Part shown: positions 43,776 through 55,841 of the stretch, piece by piece
How the letters are laid out: each line of letters starts with the position of its first letter
How positions within the stretch are numbered: position 1 is the stretch's first letter
Source: an uncultured Veillonellaceae bacterium
GTDB lineage: Bacteria > Bacillota > Negativicutes > Veillonellales > Veillonellaceae
Assembly: GCA_945867815.1 (NCBI GenBank)
Contig: CAMBIX010000002.1
Coordinates: 62,001-126,000 of the forward strand
Direction: 5' to 3'
DNA: 64,000 bases
Notes under the pieces: generated by a model
What the model was told of the DNA's origin: nothing
Databases searched by the model: none
Seen by the model: the letters and a program-made list of their open reading frames with translations, nothing else
Position numbers and translations under genes: made by a program

Positions 43776-46700
43776 ATGCAGCTCCTACGATTGGAAATGA
43801 AGGGCTTTAAGTCCTTTGCCGACAAAACCATATTGCAATTTTCTCCGGGGATGACGGCTATCGTAGGACCTAATGGCAGTGGTAAGAGTAATATAACAGA
43901 TGCCATGCGTTGGGTGCTGGGAGAATCAAATGTCCGTAATTTACGAGGCCAACGGGCTGAAGATATTATTTTTTCAGGAACAGAAAAACGTAAGCCTTTG
44001 TCATCAGCAGAAGTTACCTTGATCTTTGATAATAAAGATCATGCTCTAGCTGTGGATTTTCCAGAAGTGGCTATTACACGGCGCATGTATCGTAATGGGG
44101 ATAGTGAATTTCTTATTAATAAGCGAACCGTTCGTTTAAAAGATATACATCTTCTCTTAGCCGATACGGGACTTGGTCGTGATTCTATGGCGATTATTGG
44201 GCAAAATCGGATTGATGCTATCTTGAATAGTAAGCCAGAAGAACGCCGGATCATCTTTGAAGATGTTGCTGGTATTGGTCGCTTTAAGTTAAATAAAGAA
44301 GATGCCTTGCGACGTATTCATAGTACAGACCGTAATATGGAACGCGTACGTGACTTAATGGCTGCCTTAGAAGAACAATTGGAACCGCTAGAAGAAAAGG
44401 CCAAGAAGACAGAGCAGTATATGAGTCTGTCCCGCCAAAAACGAGTATTTGATGGCGCCTTACTTTACCATGATTATAAGACAGCTGACCGCTTGTTTAC
44501 ACGGCAGGAAAATGAACAGTTAGCTTTGACGAATGAAGAAATTGAACTTCAAACACGGCAGGCGGCCTTAGAAGCGAGTAAACAAGAAACAAAATTAGCC
44601 TTGGAAAAGGCTCGTAACGGCTTAACAGCTTATTTGGATGCTTATAGTCAACGGCAACAAGAGTTAGAACGGTGTCGAGGTGACTTACGTTTATTAGAAG
44701 AACAGAAGCGGTCTTTAGGAGACAGTTTAGCTAAAGGTTCTGAACGACTAGAGCAGTTACAAGTGTCTCTGGCTGCTAATAAACAGCAGATTGTGCTATT
44801 AGAAAAATTAATTGAAGAAGAAAAAAGTAAGATAGAAAGCCTAGAAGAGGCTCATAAGCAGGCGCAAGCCTTATATGAGGACGTTAGCCGGCGTCTTACG
44901 CATAAGCAGGCAGATGTTAAGGCGCATCAATCGCAAGAGCAAGTGCGGCAGGAAGAGGAACGGCAGCGAGTGCGGCAGCAAGAAGCCTTACGGGCAGAAC
45001 GACAGGCACTAGCTGATAAAATAGGCGATTTGCAAAGGCAGGCACAAGAGTGGGATGCATCTTATAGAGAAGCGGTACAGGCACTAGGAGAAGCCGAAGC
45101 AACCTATAAGGATAAACAAGTCACCTATACGAGTTGTGAGCAAACACTGCAAGTAGCGCGACAGGCTTTACAACAACATCAGACAGACATAAAAGAGAGT
45201 CAGCGGCGGGTAAGCCAAATCGAAAGAGAAAAGCAGCGTAAAGAAGGCCGCCTCCAGATTTTGAGTCAGTGGGACCAGCAGCATGAAGGCTATATGGAAG
45301 GCATTCGAAATGTATTGGCTAGTCAGAAACCTTGGTTGGCAGGTATTCGGGGGGCTATTGGCGATTTATTTACTGTTGAACCGACCTATGTAACTGCTAT
45401 TGATATTGCTCTTGGTGCTAGTATTCAACATATGGTTACGACTACATCTAAGGTAGCATCTGAAGCGGTAGCCTATTTGAAAGGAACTAAGGGTGGCCGC
45501 GTTACGTTTTTACCTATGGAAGCCGTGCATGGACGTTTAGGTAGTGATGACGGCTTAGATGAACCAGGTGTATTGGGACGAGCGGTTGACTGTATTTCCT
45601 TTGATGAAGCCTATCGAGATATTTTTACCTATCTATTGGGTCGTACCTTATTGATTCAGGATATGCAGACAGGGATTGCCTTGCAGCGTAGGTATAAGGG
45701 CCGTCTCCGTATGGTCACTTTAGAAGGTGAATCTTTTCAGCCAGGTGGTTCTTTAACTGGTGGGGTTAGTAAACGGCGAAAGGCGTCTGTTTTGCAGCGT
45801 AAAGAAGAGGCTCGTGCCTTGGAAGACCAATTGGAAGCTCTAAAACAGGAAGAAAACCATTGGAATCAGTTGCAAAGTCAGGGACAGGCTCAAGAAGAAA
45901 TCTTGCAAAAGAAAGAGGAAACGGCTCGGCAAGCCTTACAAGAAGAAAAATTGCAAGTGATTAGCAGTGAATCTATTTGGCAGACTAAAAAAGATGCTCT
46001 TAAACGGTTAGAACGCCAAGGTAATCAGACAAAACAGGCTTTAAGGCTAGCCTTGGATAGGCAAAAAGAATTAGATAGCCAGTGGGCTTCTTATAAAGAT
46101 ATAAAAGAAGAAGAGCCAGTAGAGACACTTCAGCTCTTAGAAGAATTAGAGGTCTTGCAGGCAGACCAGCAAAAGGCGTATGAAGAGCTTACACAACTTG
46201 CTATGGAAGAAGAACGGCTGAAGGAACGCTTACAAGGTCATCAGCAGGATTGCTCAGAACGACAGTCTCGTAAGCAAGAGGAGATAAAAGAAGTCGATCG
46301 TTTGAAAGAAGAGAAAAAAGAGCAAGAGGAACGCTTACAGGTGCTATTACCAGCACAGCTACGGACCTTAGAAGAGCGATTGAAGGGCTTAAGGGATGGT
46401 GGCTCTGGCAGTGAGCGACAAGACTTGGAAGCGCGAGTAAAACAGCAGGAAAGCGCCTTGCAGGCTATGGAGGAAGAAGACAAACAGCTGGGTGATCGCT
46501 ATCGGTTGGTACAGAAACGTTTAGTATCTATGCAGAATCAATTGGCTAATTATAAGTTTCGCGGAGAACAGGCGCAGAAAGACTTATCCCAAATTGGTTA
46601 TACTTTGGAAGAAGGGCAGGCCTTGCAGCCTCAAGGCGGCGTAGCTGATTGGAAAACAGCCCAAGCGTCTTTAAAGGTACAAATTGAACAATTAGGTGCG

Positions 46701-47297
46701 GTTAACCCAGAAGCGCCAGCTGAATGGGAGGAAGCTAAAAATCGCTACAGTTTCTATGAAACGCAGCGAGATGACTTAGATAAGGCTAAGGAGCAACTGG
46801 AAACGGTTATTGCCGAAATTGATAAGGCCATGTCTAGTCGTTTGTTAGATGTACTTGATGTTGTAGGACGACGTTTCCAAGAGATTTTCCAAGATTTATT
46901 TGGTGGCGGCAGTGCACAGATTGCCATAACCGGTGATGATGATAGTATACTAACAGGGGGCATTGATTTTTACATACAGCCACCTGGGAAGAAACGTCAG
47001 CAGTTAACGCTTTTGTCTGGCGGGGAACGAGCCTTGACGGTTATTGCCTTGCTGTTTGCCTTCTTGGATTATCGGCCGGCTCCTTTCTGTGTGCTTGATG
47101 AAGTGGATGCGGCCTTGGACGAGGCCAATGTAGAACGCTTTAGCCGCTACTTGGGGCATATAGATAAGACGCAATTTATTGTTGTATCTCATAGAAAAAA
47201 GACCATGGAATCAGCTAAGGTATTGCAAGGGGTTACCATGGTAGAACGAGGTGTATCTCGTTTATTGACGGTATCCTTTGATGAATGGGAGGAATAA
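43776..47297 (+). CDS. smc: Chromosome segregation ATPase SMC
   Basis: A 1173-residue protein, normal for bacterial SMC, the core of the condensin that loads on and organises the chromosome. Walker A VGPNGSGKSNITDAMRW is at the N-terminus, followed by a long coiled coil, a hinge domain (about 510-670, with GIRGAIGDLF, LGASIQHMV and QPGGSLTGG), a second coiled coil, then the signature LLSGGERALTVIALLFAF and Walker B FCVLDEVDAALDEANV. ScpA and ScpB are not in the window. Its end overlaps the ribosome site of ftsY. Confidence 0.97.
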   Translation: MQLLRLEMKGFKSFADKTILQFSPGMTAIVGPNGSGKSNITDAMRWVLGESNVRNLRGQRAEDIIFSGTEKRKPLSSAEVTLIFDNKDHALAVDFPEVAITRRMYRNGDSEFLINKRTVRLKDIHLLLADTGLGRDSMAIIGQNRIDAILNSKPEERRIIFEDVAGIGRFKLNKEDALRRIHSTDRNMERVRDLMAALEEQLEPLEEKAKKTEQYMSLSRQKRVFDGALLYHDYKTADRLFTRQENEQLALTNEEIELQTRQAALEASKQETKLALEKARNGLTAYLDAYSQRQQELERCRGDLRLLEEQKRSLGDSLAKGSERLEQLQVSLAANKQQIVLLEKLIEEEKSKIESLEEAHKQAQALYEDVSRRLTHKQADVKAHQSQEQVRQEEERQRVRQQEALRAERQALADKIGDLQRQAQEWDASYREAVQALGEAEATYKDKQVTYTSCEQTLQVARQALQQHQTDIKESQRRVSQIEREKQRKEGRLQILSQWDQQHEGYMEGIRNVLASQKPWLAGIRGAIGDLFTVEPTYVTAIDIALGASIQHMVTTTSKVASEAVAYLKGTKGGRVTFLPMEAVHGRLGSDDGLDEPGVLGRAVDCISFDEAYRDIFTYLLGRTLLIQDMQTGIALQRRYKGRLRMVTLEGESFQPGGSLTGGVSKRRKASVLQRKEEARALEDQLEALKQEENHWNQLQSQGQAQEEILQKKEETARQALQEEKLQVISSESIWQTKKDALKRLERQGNQTKQALRLALDRQKELDSQWASYKDIKEEEPVETLQLLEELEVLQADQQKAYEELTQLAMEEERLKERLQGHQQDCSERQSRKQEEIKEVDRLKEEKKEQEERLQVLLPAQLRTLEERLKGLRDGGSGSERQDLEARVKQQESALQAMEEEDKQLGDRYRLVQKRLVSMQNQLANYKFRGEQAQKDLSQIGYTLEEGQALQPQGGVADWKTAQASLKVQIEQLGAVNPEAPAEWEEAKNRYSFYETQRDDLDKAKEQLETVIAEIDKAMSSRLLDVLDVVGRRFQEIFQDLFGGGSAQIAITGDDDSILTGGIDFYIQPPGKKRQQLTLLSGGERALTVIALLFAFLDYRPAPFCVLDEVDAALDEANVERFSRYLGHIDKTQFIVVSHRKKTMESAKVLQGVTMVERGVSRLLTVSFDEWEE

Positions 47298-47299
47298 AT

Positions 47300-48232
47300 A
47301 TGGGAATGAGTTTCTTTAATCGTATAAAAAAAGGCTTAGAAAAGACACGCAAGTCTTTTGTAAAAAGTGTAGAAACCGTTGTTATTGGTTATGCACAAAT
47401 TGATGATGAATTTCTTGATGATTTAGAAGCCGTTATGTTAACAGGTGACCTAGGTGTTAAGACAACAGATTACTTAATGAAGGAAATTCGCCGAGGTGTT
47501 ACAGAAGGTATTATTAATAATACCGGTGATGTGCTGCCTTTTATGGAGGAACGGATTGCTGAATTATTGGGTGAAAATGAAGAACAGTTAGAAATGCACC
47601 ATCCGGAAGTTATCTTAGTTGTAGGCGTTAATGGCGTTGGTAAAACAACAACAATTGCCAAATTAGCCCACTACTATAAGGAAGAAGGTAAGTCGGTTAT
47701 TATAGCCGCTGCCGATACCTTTAGAGCGGCTGCTTCTGAACAGTTAACGATTTGGGCTGACCGCGTAGGGGTGCCTATTGTTAAGCATCAAGAAGGCGCC
47801 GATCCAGCCGCTGTTGTTTTTGATGCCTTAGCTTCAGCGAAGGCTAAAAATGCGGATGTAGTTATTATTGATACAGCGGGTCGTTTGCATACGAAATCTA
47901 ATTTAATGGAAGAATTAAAGAAGATTGGTCGTGTAGCTGACAAGCAGGTACCGGGGGCACCGCATCAGACTTTGTTAGTTCTTGATGGAACAACGGGCCA
48001 GAATGCGATTAGCCAGGCCAAATTATTTGGGCAGGCGGTACCGGTTAATGGGATTGTTGTCACTAAATTGGATGGCACCGCTAAGGGTGGTGTTGTCATT
48101 TCCGTTAAGGAAGAATTGAATTTACCTGTTCGCTGGATTGGCGTTGGCGAAGGCATGGATGATTTACGCCCATTTAATGCTAAAGAATTTGCTGATGCCT
48201 TGTTTGATAAAGGACAAGAACAAAATGGATAA
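47300..48232 (+). CDS. ftsY: Signal recognition particle receptor FtsY
   Basis: A 310-residue SRP GTPase that docks SRP-ribosome complexes at the membrane. A basic N-terminal amphipathic helix (NRIKKGLEKTRKSF) replaces the long acidic A domain of E. coli. GTPase motifs: GVNGVGKTTTIAKLA, DTFRAAASEQL, DTAGRLHTKSNLMEEL, TKLDGTAKGG and GVGEGMDDLRPF. ATG 47300 follows GGGAGG; the in-frame ATG at 47285 overlaps the smc end. smc-ftsY is a conserved Firmicutes pair. Confidence 0.96.
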   Translation: MGMSFFNRIKKGLEKTRKSFVKSVETVVIGYAQIDDEFLDDLEAVMLTGDLGVKTTDYLMKEIRRGVTEGIINNTGDVLPFMEERIAELLGENEEQLEMHHPEVILVVGVNGVGKTTTIAKLAHYYKEEGKSVIIAAADTFRAAASEQLTIWADRVGVPIVKHQEGADPAAVVFDALASAKAKNADVVIIDTAGRLHTKSNLMEELKKIGRVADKQVPGAPHQTLLVLDGTTGQNAISQAKLFGQAVPVNGIVVTKLDGTAKGGVVISVKEELNLPVRWIGVGEGMDDLRPFNAKEFADALFDKGQEQNG

Positions 48233-48629
48233 TGAGGTATATGATTTACCTTTTTTAGTTAATTATATAAAAAAGCAAAATGAAAAAGGTCAGTATGGGA
48301 TACCAGAAGATAAGTATCTTGATATTGCCAATGCGGTTAGCTTTTTGCATAGCGGTATGTATCGTGTCTTAGTTCGCCTGCTTTTGTCTAATTGGAAGGA
48401 ACTCAGTGCTCGACTGGCTACTTTTACAGAAGAAGACTGGAAGGATGCGCAAGAAGTGGCTGATAAGACGGGGCTAGATCGAACTATTATAGCTATGCTT
48501 CTAGAAACTTTTGATGGACCAGATACAGCCTTTGCTAAAGGGGGCGGTGTTATGACGCCAGAAGAAAAGAAAATGATTCATTCCTATGATAGAAAACGAC
48601 CGGGAGAAGGAGACCATGAACGTTCCTGA
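48225..48629 (+). CDS. Conserved-looking hypothetical protein
   Basis: A 134-residue soluble helical protein whose ATG (48225) overlaps the ftsY stop by 8 bases and whose end overlaps the uvrB start by 14 bases. I recognise no family or catalytic motif. The helical middle ([21 protein letters not shown]) is amphipathic, and the C-terminus is charged. Tight coupling on both sides suggests it is a real gene of the ftsY-uvrB transcript. The longer frame beginning at 48138 is an extension into ftsY and is not supported. Confidence 0.6.
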   Translation: MDNEVYDLPFLVNYIKKQNEKGQYGIPEDKYLDIANAVSFLHSGMYRVLVRLLLSNWKELSARLATFTEEDWKDAQEVADKTGLDRTIIAMLLETFDGPDTAFAKGGGVMTPEEKKMIHSYDRKRPGEGDHERS

Positions 48630-50856
48630 TTTACATAGAAATTTTACCGGAGAAACGGTGCCTTTTAAAGTAGAGGCGCCGTTTTCGCCTATGGGAGACC
48701 AGCCAGCAGCGATTGACTCGTTAGCTAAGGGGATTGAAGCAGGTGATTGGGCTCAAGTTTTATTGGGGGCTACAGGAACAGGCAAGACCTATACTATGGC
48801 CAAATTGATTGAACGGGTGCAAAAGCCAACCCTAATTATTGCCCACAATAAGACCTTGGCAGCCCAGTTGGCTAGTGAATTTAAAAGCTTTTTTCCTAAC
48901 AATGCGGTGGAATATTTTGTATCCTATTATGATTTTTATCAGCCAGAAGCCTATATTGCGTCTACGGATACGTATATAGAAAAAGATGCGTCCATTAATG
49001 ATGAGATTGATAAGTTGCGCCATAGTGCGACCATGAGTCTATTTGAACGACGGGATGTTATTATTGTTGCTTCTGTTAGCTGTATCTATGGTTTGGGTGA
49101 TCCATCGGACTACAGTGATTTAGTTGTTTCTCTGCGTTTAGGTCAAGAAAAAAGTCGAGAAGAGATTTTAAAGAAATTAGTGGCTATCCAATATACACGG
49201 AATGATATTGATTTTAAGCGTGGTACCTTCCGTGTGAAAGGGGATACCATTGAAGTCTTTCCGGCAGCCTATAGTGAACGAGCCATTCGGATAGAACTCT
49301 TTGGTGATGAAATTGACCGCTTAACTGAAGTGGATGTGTTGACCGGAGAAAAAATTGTAGACCGTAAGCATATAGCTATTTATCCAGCATCACATTACGT
49401 AACGACTAAGGAAAAATTAGACTTAGCTATTACTCGTATTGAAGCCGAATTAGAAGATCGGCTAAAGGTTTTAAAGAGTAAAGACCGTCTATTAGAAGCC
49501 CAACGCTTAGAGCAACGTACCCACTATGATATTGAAATGATGCAGGAAATGGGTTATTGCTCAGGCATTGAAAATTACTCCCGCCTCTTGTCTAATCGTA
49601 AGCCAGGGGAGGCACCCTATACCTTGATTGATTATTTCCCTGATGATTTTATGATTCTTGTAGATGAATCCCATGTAACCTTGCCACAGTTGCGAGCTAT
49701 GTACAATGGGGATAGGGCGCGTAAGGAAAATCTTATTGAATATGGTTTCCGCCTGCCGTCAGCCTTGGATAATCGGCCTTTAAAATTTGAAGAATTTACT
49801 CAACGGATTAATCAGATTGTGTATGTGTCGGCTACACCGGGACCGTACGAAATGGAAGTACAAAGCAATGTGGCAGAACAAATTATTCGGCCAACAGGCC
49901 TTCTGGATCCAGTTATTGAAATTCGCCCCATAAAGGGTCAGATGGATGATCTGCTTAGTGAGATTAAAAAGCGGGCGGCTCAAGATGAACGTGTTCTTGT
50001 GACTACATTAACTAAAAAGATGGCTGAAGATTTAACGGATTACCTAAAGGAAATGGGGGTACGCGTTCGTTATTTGCATTCCGATATTGTTACTATTGAG
50101 CGGGCGGAGATTATTCGTGACCTGAGGGCTGGTGTTTTTGATGTACTTGTTGGTATTAACTTACTTCGTGAAGGTTTAGATATGCCGGAAGTGTCCTTGG
50201 TGGCTATTTTAGATGCAGATAAGGAAGGTTTCTTGCGTAGTGAAACGTCTTTAGTGCAGACCATTGGACGGGCTGCTCGTAATGCGAATGGCTTAGTTAT
50301 TATGTATGCAGATACGGTAACGGGCTCTATGGATCGTGCCATTAAGGAAACAGAACGACGACGGCAAGTACAAAAGGCCTATAATGAAGATCATCATATT
50401 ACGCCAAAGACTATTCGTAAAGAAATTAAAGATTTAATTGAATTGACAAAGATAGAAGATGATGAGGCTGATGTAACAGCGGCTGATCAGGCTTTACGTA
50501 AGCAGGCGGAAGAGGCACAAGAAAAGAATAAAAAACGTCGTAAGAAACCACGCATGTCTGTTGTTCATCGTGGTCAGCATGTAAGTGAATATGATGGCGA
50601 AAAGCGGCAAGAACGACAAGTGGCTGAAGAAACGGCAACTTATGGCAAAAAAGTAGATAATAAGTATGCCGATTGGACACCTGAAGAGGTGTATAACCGG
50701 ATAGAAGAAGCAACATCACAAATGAAGTTAGCAGCTAAGCAGTTAGAGTTTGAACGAGCGGCGGAATTACGTGATGAGTTAGGCGAATTGCGGCAGCTTT
50801 GGTCAGATATGCATGACGCAGGCACTAAGCCTAAGAAGGGACGCCGTAAGAAGTAA
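48616..50856 (+). CDS. uvrB: Excinuclease ABC subunit B
   Basis: A 746-residue damage-verification helicase of nucleotide excision repair. Helicase motif I is [16 protein letters not shown]; the beta-hairpin tyrosine region [34 protein letters not shown] and QTIGRAARN follow. The C-terminal UVR motif (about residues 690-725) mediates UvrC contact. Compared with about 660-670 residues in common UvrB, an extra charged segment precedes the UVR motif (around 610-670, [20 protein letters not shown]). ATG 48616 lies after GAGAAGGAGA. Confidence 0.96.
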   Translation: MNVPDLHRNFTGETVPFKVEAPFSPMGDQPAAIDSLAKGIEAGDWAQVLLGATGTGKTYTMAKLIERVQKPTLIIAHNKTLAAQLASEFKSFFPNNAVEYFVSYYDFYQPEAYIASTDTYIEKDASINDEIDKLRHSATMSLFERRDVIIVASVSCIYGLGDPSDYSDLVVSLRLGQEKSREEILKKLVAIQYTRNDIDFKRGTFRVKGDTIEVFPAAYSERAIRIELFGDEIDRLTEVDVLTGEKIVDRKHIAIYPASHYVTTKEKLDLAITRIEAELEDRLKVLKSKDRLLEAQRLEQRTHYDIEMMQEMGYCSGIENYSRLLSNRKPGEAPYTLIDYFPDDFMILVDESHVTLPQLRAMYNGDRARKENLIEYGFRLPSALDNRPLKFEEFTQRINQIVYVSATPGPYEMEVQSNVAEQIIRPTGLLDPVIEIRPIKGQMDDLLSEIKKRAAQDERVLVTTLTKKMAEDLTDYLKEMGVRVRYLHSDIVTIERAEIIRDLRAGVFDVLVGINLLREGLDMPEVSLVAILDADKEGFLRSETSLVQTIGRAARNANGLVIMYADTVTGSMDRAIKETERRRQVQKAYNEDHHITPKTIRKEIKDLIELTKIEDDEADVTAADQALRKQAEEAQEKNKKRRKKPRMSVVHRGQHVSEYDGEKRQERQVAEETATYGKKVDNKYADWTPEEVYNRIEEATSQMKLAAKQLEFERAAELRDELGELRQLWSDMHDAGTKPKKGRRKK

Positions 50857-50871
50857 AGCCGAGGAGGTTTT

Positions 50872-53721
50872 GTGAAAGATAAACTAATCGTGCGGGGGGC
50901 ACGTCAAAATAATTTAAAGAATATAGATTTAACATTGCCAAGGGATGCCTTTATTGTTGTAACTGGTCTTAGTGGATCTGGTAAATCATCTCTGGCTTTT
51001 GATACCATTTATGCCGAAGGGCAGCGGCGCTATGTAGAGTCACTGTCAGCCTATGCACGGCAGTTTTTAGGGCAGATGGATAAACCAGATGTGGATTACA
51101 TTGAAGGTTTATCGCCAGCTATTTCTATTGATCAGAAGACGACCAGTCGGAATCCACGGTCAACGGTAGGGACGGTTACAGAAATTTATGATTATCTGCG
51201 TCTATTATTTGCTCGTGTAGGTCATGCCTTTTGTCCAAAGTGTGGTAAACCGATTAGCCAGCAGACGATTGAACAGATGGTGGACGCTGTGTTGGCTTTC
51301 CCAGAAGGCACTAAAATACTCGTTATTGCGCCTGTTTTGGAAGGTAAAAAAGGGGAGCATAAGCAATTATTAGATCGCCTTCGGAAGGAAGGTTTTGTGC
51401 GTGTTCGCGTTGATGGAGACGTACGAACCTTAGATGAAGATATTGTTTTACAAAAGACCAAGAAACATACCATTGAAATTGTCATTGACCGCCTAGTTGT
51501 AAAGGGAGGCATTACGTCTCGTTTATCGGATTCCATGGAAACGGCGGCTAAGTGGGGCGATGGTTTGGTTACGGTCCAAGAAGTCAATGGACCAGCGCAT
51601 CTGTTTAGTCAGCATTTTGCTTGTCCTGATTGTCATATTTCCTTGCCACCAATTGAGCCACGAATGTTTTCTTTTAATAGTCCTTATGGGGCTTGCCCAG
51701 CCTGTGCAGGTCTAGGCAGTACCATGGAAGTGGATGAAGACCGGGTTGTTCCAGATCCGAATGTACGCTTTATTGATGGCGCTGTTTTACCCTTGAGTTC
51801 CAATCCTAATGCTTGGTTTATGCGTCAATTGGAAGGCCTTTTGAAGGCTCATGGCTATAGTTTGGAATCTACTTTTGGTGAGCTGCCAAAAGACTTACAG
51901 CATGATATTTTATATGGCACCAGTGAAAAAGTTAGCTTTGACTATGAAAACATGCGAGGCGAAGTAAAGACCTTTCATACGGAATATGAAGGTATATTAC
52001 CTATGGTCAAACGCCGTCATAGTGAGGCATCGACGGATAGTATGCGGGAAGAGTTTGAAAAGTTCATGTCTATTAAGCCATGTACGACTTGCCATGGCGC
52101 TCGTCTTCGTCCAGAAGTGCTAGCTATCCGTGTGGGGGATAAAAATATTAATGAAGTCACTCAGTTGACCATTGCGGAAGCCAAAGCTTTCTTTGAAAAT
52201 TTAACTTTAACAGATAGGGAACGCTTTATAGGGCAACAAGTATTAAAAGAAATACAGGCTCGTCTTGGTTTTTTGAATAATGTAGGCTTAGACTATTTAA
52301 CAATGAGTCGTAGTGCCGGCACCTTATCTGGTGGGGAAGCCCAGCGTATTCGTTTGGCTACCCAGATTGGGTCTGGTCTAGTTGGTGTCTTATATATCCT
52401 TGATGAACCATCTATTGGATTGCACCAGAGAGATAATAATCGTTTAATTGCTACCTTAAAAGGACTTCGTGATTTGGGGAATACTTTACTGGTTGTTGAA
52501 CATGATGAAGATACCATGTTAGCTTCTGATTATTTAGTGGATATTGGACCTGGCGCTGGTGAAAATGGCGGTCAGGTTGTGGCTCAAGGAACTGTGCAAG
52601 AAGTTATGCAAGTGCCGAATTCCATTACAGGACAATATTTAAGTGGTAAAAAGTACATTCCGCTTCCAGATAAACGACGGAAGCCTAAAAATGGCTGGTT
52701 AGAAATTCGCGGTGCTGCTGAAAATAATTTAAAGAATATTAATGTTAAGTTCCCTATCGGTTTATTTACAGTTGTCACCGGTGTCAGTGGGTCCGGTAAG
52801 TCTACCTTGGTAAATGAAATCTTATATAAGGCGCTAGCTAATAAGTTGTATCATGCCTATCATAAGGTTGGTAAGTATCGTACGATTAAGGGCATTGAGA
52901 ATATTGATAAAATTATAGATATTGACCAAAGTCCTATTGGGCGTACACCACGGTCTAATCCAGCCACCTATACAGGTGTATTTGATTCCATTCGTGAACT
53001 TTATAGTCAAGTGCCAGAAGCTAAAATGCGAGGTTACAAGGCGGGGCGTTTTAGTTTTAATATTAAGGGTGGTCGCTGTGAAGCTTGTCGTGGTGATGGT
53101 ATTATTAAGATTGAAATGCACTTTTTACCAGATGTATACGTACCATGTGAAGTCTGCAAGGGGGCCCGTTATAATCGGGAAACCTTAGAAGTTAAGTATA
53201 AGGGTAAGTCTATTGCTGATGTACTAGATATGGTCGTAGATGAAGCAGTTGAATTCTTTAAGGCCATTCCTAAGATTCATCGTAAATTGGTGACCTTGCA
53301 AGAAGTTGGCTTAGGCTATATTCGTTTAGGACAACCAGCTACGACCCTATCTGGTGGGGAAGCTCAGCGGGTTAAATTAGCGACGGAATTGGCTCGACGG
53401 AGTACAGGCAAAACCTTATATATCTTAGATGAACCAACCACTGGCTTACATTCAGAAGATATTCGTAAGTTATTGGAAGTTTTACAAAAGTTAGTTGATG
53501 GCGGTGATTCAGTTGTTGTTATTGAACATAACTTAGATGTTATAAAAACGGCTGATTATCTTATTGACCTAGGGCCGGAAGGTGGCTCTCGAGGGGGAAC
53601 AATTGTGGCAACAGGGACGCCAGAAGCGATTTGCCAGGTAGAGGAAAGCTATACAGGTAAATTCTTAGGTCCTGTTATCGATAAGACTAGAAAGTATATG
53701 GAAGCGGATAAGCAGTCATGA
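50872..53721 (+). CDS. uvrA: Excinuclease ABC subunit A
   Basis: A 949-residue dimeric DNA damage sensor with two ABC ATPase modules. It has [12 protein letters not shown] and [15 protein letters not shown] as Walker A loops, two LSGGEAQR signatures, and three zinc-type Cys pairs ([12 protein letters not shown] with CPAC; CEAC with CEVC). GTG 50872 follows GAGGAGG. It is followed by uvrC with a 4-base overlap, giving a complete uvrBAC cluster. Confidence 0.97.
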   Translation: MKDKLIVRGARQNNLKNIDLTLPRDAFIVVTGLSGSGKSSLAFDTIYAEGQRRYVESLSAYARQFLGQMDKPDVDYIEGLSPAISIDQKTTSRNPRSTVGTVTEIYDYLRLLFARVGHAFCPKCGKPISQQTIEQMVDAVLAFPEGTKILVIAPVLEGKKGEHKQLLDRLRKEGFVRVRVDGDVRTLDEDIVLQKTKKHTIEIVIDRLVVKGGITSRLSDSMETAAKWGDGLVTVQEVNGPAHLFSQHFACPDCHISLPPIEPRMFSFNSPYGACPACAGLGSTMEVDEDRVVPDPNVRFIDGAVLPLSSNPNAWFMRQLEGLLKAHGYSLESTFGELPKDLQHDILYGTSEKVSFDYENMRGEVKTFHTEYEGILPMVKRRHSEASTDSMREEFEKFMSIKPCTTCHGARLRPEVLAIRVGDKNINEVTQLTIAEAKAFFENLTLTDRERFIGQQVLKEIQARLGFLNNVGLDYLTMSRSAGTLSGGEAQRIRLATQIGSGLVGVLYILDEPSIGLHQRDNNRLIATLKGLRDLGNTLLVVEHDEDTMLASDYLVDIGPGAGENGGQVVAQGTVQEVMQVPNSITGQYLSGKKYIPLPDKRRKPKNGWLEIRGAAENNLKNINVKFPIGLFTVVTGVSGSGKSTLVNEILYKALANKLYHAYHKVGKYRTIKGIENIDKIIDIDQSPIGRTPRSNPATYTGVFDSIRELYSQVPEAKMRGYKAGRFSFNIKGGRCEACRGDGIIKIEMHFLPDVYVPCEVCKGARYNRETLEVKYKGKSIADVLDMVVDEAVEFFKAIPKIHRKLVTLQEVGLGYIRLGQPATTLSGGEAQRVKLATELARRSTGKTLYILDEPTTGLHSEDIRKLLEVLQKLVDGGDSVVVIEHNLDVIKTADYLIDLGPEGGSRGGTIVATGTPEAICQVEESYTGKFLGPVIDKTRKYMEADKQS

Positions 53722-55550
53722 TTACAAAAGAAATTATAGATAAGGTCGGTCATTTTCCAACCACACCAGGTGTCTATTTGTGGCATGATGAACATGGACA
53801 AATTATCTATGTAGGTAAGGCGATTAATCTGAGAAACCGAGTACGGTCTTATGTGCGAAAGGATTCGAATCGAGCACCTAAGGTGGCGGCTATGGTCTCT
53901 CATGCAGCTGATGTAGAGTATATTCAGACGAAGACAGAGATGGAAGCTCTTATACTGGAAGCCACGCTAATTAAGGAGCATCATCCTAAGTACAATATTT
54001 TGCTTCGTGACGATAAGACCTATCCTTATATTAAGGTAACTATTCAAGAAGATTATCCTCGTCTTATGATGACGCGACGTATGGAACAGGATGGAGCTAA
54101 GTACTATGGCCCCTTTACGGATGTAGGAGCCGTCCATCAGACGCTTAAGGTCTTGCGACGTCATTTTCCCTTGCGTACGTGCCGTAATATGAATGTATCT
54201 CGTCCTTGTTTGCAGTTTCATTTAGGTCATTGCAAGGCTCCTTGTGTGGGACTCATTTTTAAGGAAGAGTATCGAATTTATGTAGACAAAATTGTGCAGC
54301 TTTTAGATGGTAAGCAAATCCCTTTGATTCAAGAATTAAAAGATAAAATGGAAGCAGCTGCCGAAGATATGGCTTTTGAAAAAGCAGCCATGTACCGGGA
54401 CCAGTTGCAGAGTATTGAAAAGATTCAAGAAAAGCAGCGTATTGTACGGCAGCGAGGGGATATGGATGTACTAGGTCTAGCTATGGATGCGTCCTTGGCT
54501 TGCGTGCAGTTATTCTTTATCCGCGGTGGTCGTATGATGGGGCGGGAGAATTTCTTTATCCCTGTTGATGGAGATCAACGAGCTGATATTATTAGTCAGT
54601 TTATATCTCAATATTATGGGGGCGCTAGCTTCATCCCTAAGGAATTACTCTTGCCGGAAGCTATTGAAGATACGCAGCTCTTTGTCGATTGGTTTACGTC
54701 TATGAAAGGTCAACAGGTAGCTGTGGATGTGCCTCAGCGTGGTTATAAGCGGGATTTAATAAAAATGGCACAGGAGAATGCGTTAACCTTTTTAACAGAG
54801 CGGCGGCGTCTAAAACAGGTCACGGCCGATAAGACGGGTGGCCTATTAAAGCAGTTACAGACAGCATTGGGGTTGCCTCGTTTGCCTATGCGGATGGAGT
54901 GCTTTGATATTTCTCATAATCAAGGAAAGGAAACGGTAGCTTCCATGGTTGTTTTTCAAGGGGGGCGACCAGATAAAAGGGAGTATCGCCGTTTTCGCCT
55001 TAAGACGGTGGAAGGCAAGCCAGATGACTTTAAGTCCATGGCTGAGGTTGTTACGCGGCGCTATGGTAAGGAAAAAGACTGGCCTAAGCCTGATTTAATC
55101 GTTGTGGATGGTGGTAAGGGACAACTTCATGCAGTGGTGGATTTGATTCATCAATGTGGCCTTACAGATGTGCCAGTTATAGGTCTTGCTAAGCGTTTAG
55201 AAGAGGTTTTTGTAGAAGGTCGGCAGGAGAGTATTATCTTATCCCATCATTCGCCAGAATTACAGTTATTACAGCAATTGCGTGATGAGGCCCATCGTTT
55301 CGCCATTACCTATCATAGGCAACTACGGAGTAAGCGAAATTTAACGTCAATTTTGGATCATGTGGAAGGGGTAGGTCCGACGCGGTGTAAAGCCTTATGG
55401 GCTGCTTTTAAAACATTAGATGCTATGAAACAGGCCTCTGTTGATGAACTGGCACAGGTGCCATCTATGAATCAGAAAACAGCGCAGGCTGTGTATGATT
55501 TTTTGCGTTTAGATACGGATGCTAAGCGGAAAGTGATAGCTATTAGATAA
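53718..55550 (+). CDS. uvrC: Excinuclease ABC subunit C
   Basis: A 610-residue dual nuclease that makes both incisions in excision repair. The N-terminal GIY-YIG domain reads [20 protein letters not shown]; a UVR motif lies near residue 205-240; the RNase H-like nuclease core has [20 protein letters not shown] and VVDGGKGQL; a C-terminal HhH pair ([19 protein letters not shown]) ends the protein. It starts in an ATGA overlap with uvrA. Confidence 0.97.
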   Translation: MITKEIIDKVGHFPTTPGVYLWHDEHGQIIYVGKAINLRNRVRSYVRKDSNRAPKVAAMVSHAADVEYIQTKTEMEALILEATLIKEHHPKYNILLRDDKTYPYIKVTIQEDYPRLMMTRRMEQDGAKYYGPFTDVGAVHQTLKVLRRHFPLRTCRNMNVSRPCLQFHLGHCKAPCVGLIFKEEYRIYVDKIVQLLDGKQIPLIQELKDKMEAAAEDMAFEKAAMYRDQLQSIEKIQEKQRIVRQRGDMDVLGLAMDASLACVQLFFIRGGRMMGRENFFIPVDGDQRADIISQFISQYYGGASFIPKELLLPEAIEDTQLFVDWFTSMKGQQVAVDVPQRGYKRDLIKMAQENALTFLTERRRLKQVTADKTGGLLKQLQTALGLPRLPMRMECFDISHNQGKETVASMVVFQGGRPDKREYRRFRLKTVEGKPDDFKSMAEVVTRRYGKEKDWPKPDLIVVDGGKGQLHAVVDLIHQCGLTDVPVIGLAKRLEEVFVEGRQESIILSHHSPELQLLQQLRDEAHRFAITYHRQLRSKRNLTSILDHVEGVGPTRCKALWAAFKTLDAMKQASVDELAQVPSMNQKTAQAVYDFLRLDTDAKRKVIAIR

Positions 55551-55601
55551 GTGGAAAATGGAATTTGTTACACTTAGCTAGTTCTTCTTTTGATTATTAG
55601 C

Positions 55602-55757
55602 ATGCAAAAAAAAATAAAAAGTATAAGTAGTATGAAAACAGAGACTATCTTTTTTGGATTAGGGTTTGTTATGATTTTAGTAGGGACTGAATTATCTAAC
55701 CTTATTAGTGGTTTAGGTGCATTGTTTCTTGGTATTAGTTGGCTGTTATTTGACTAA
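55602..55757 (+). CDS. Possible small membrane protein (51 aa)
   Basis: A short frame from ATG 55602 (or 55632, MKTETIFFGLG). It encodes two adjacent hydrophobic, Gly-rich segments (FFGLGFVMILVGTEL and LISGLGALFLGISWLLF), like a small hairpin membrane protein. No ribosome binding site is evident before either ATG, so expression is uncertain. It sits in the 291-base gap between uvrC and the DUF2231 gene. Confidence 0.35.
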   Translation: MQKKIKSISSMKTETIFFGLGFVMILVGTELSNLISGLGALFLGISWLLFD

Positions 55758-55841
55758 TACTGATAAATTTATGCATAAACTTATTGCCATATTACGTATA
55801 ATGGTTATAATCAAGTATGTAAGTTTAGAGGAGGGATAGGT

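Noticed and set aside
48138-48224. N-terminal extension of the unknown gene before uvrB
   Set aside because: It lies wholly within ftsY in another frame, and a sensible start with coupling exists at 48225.
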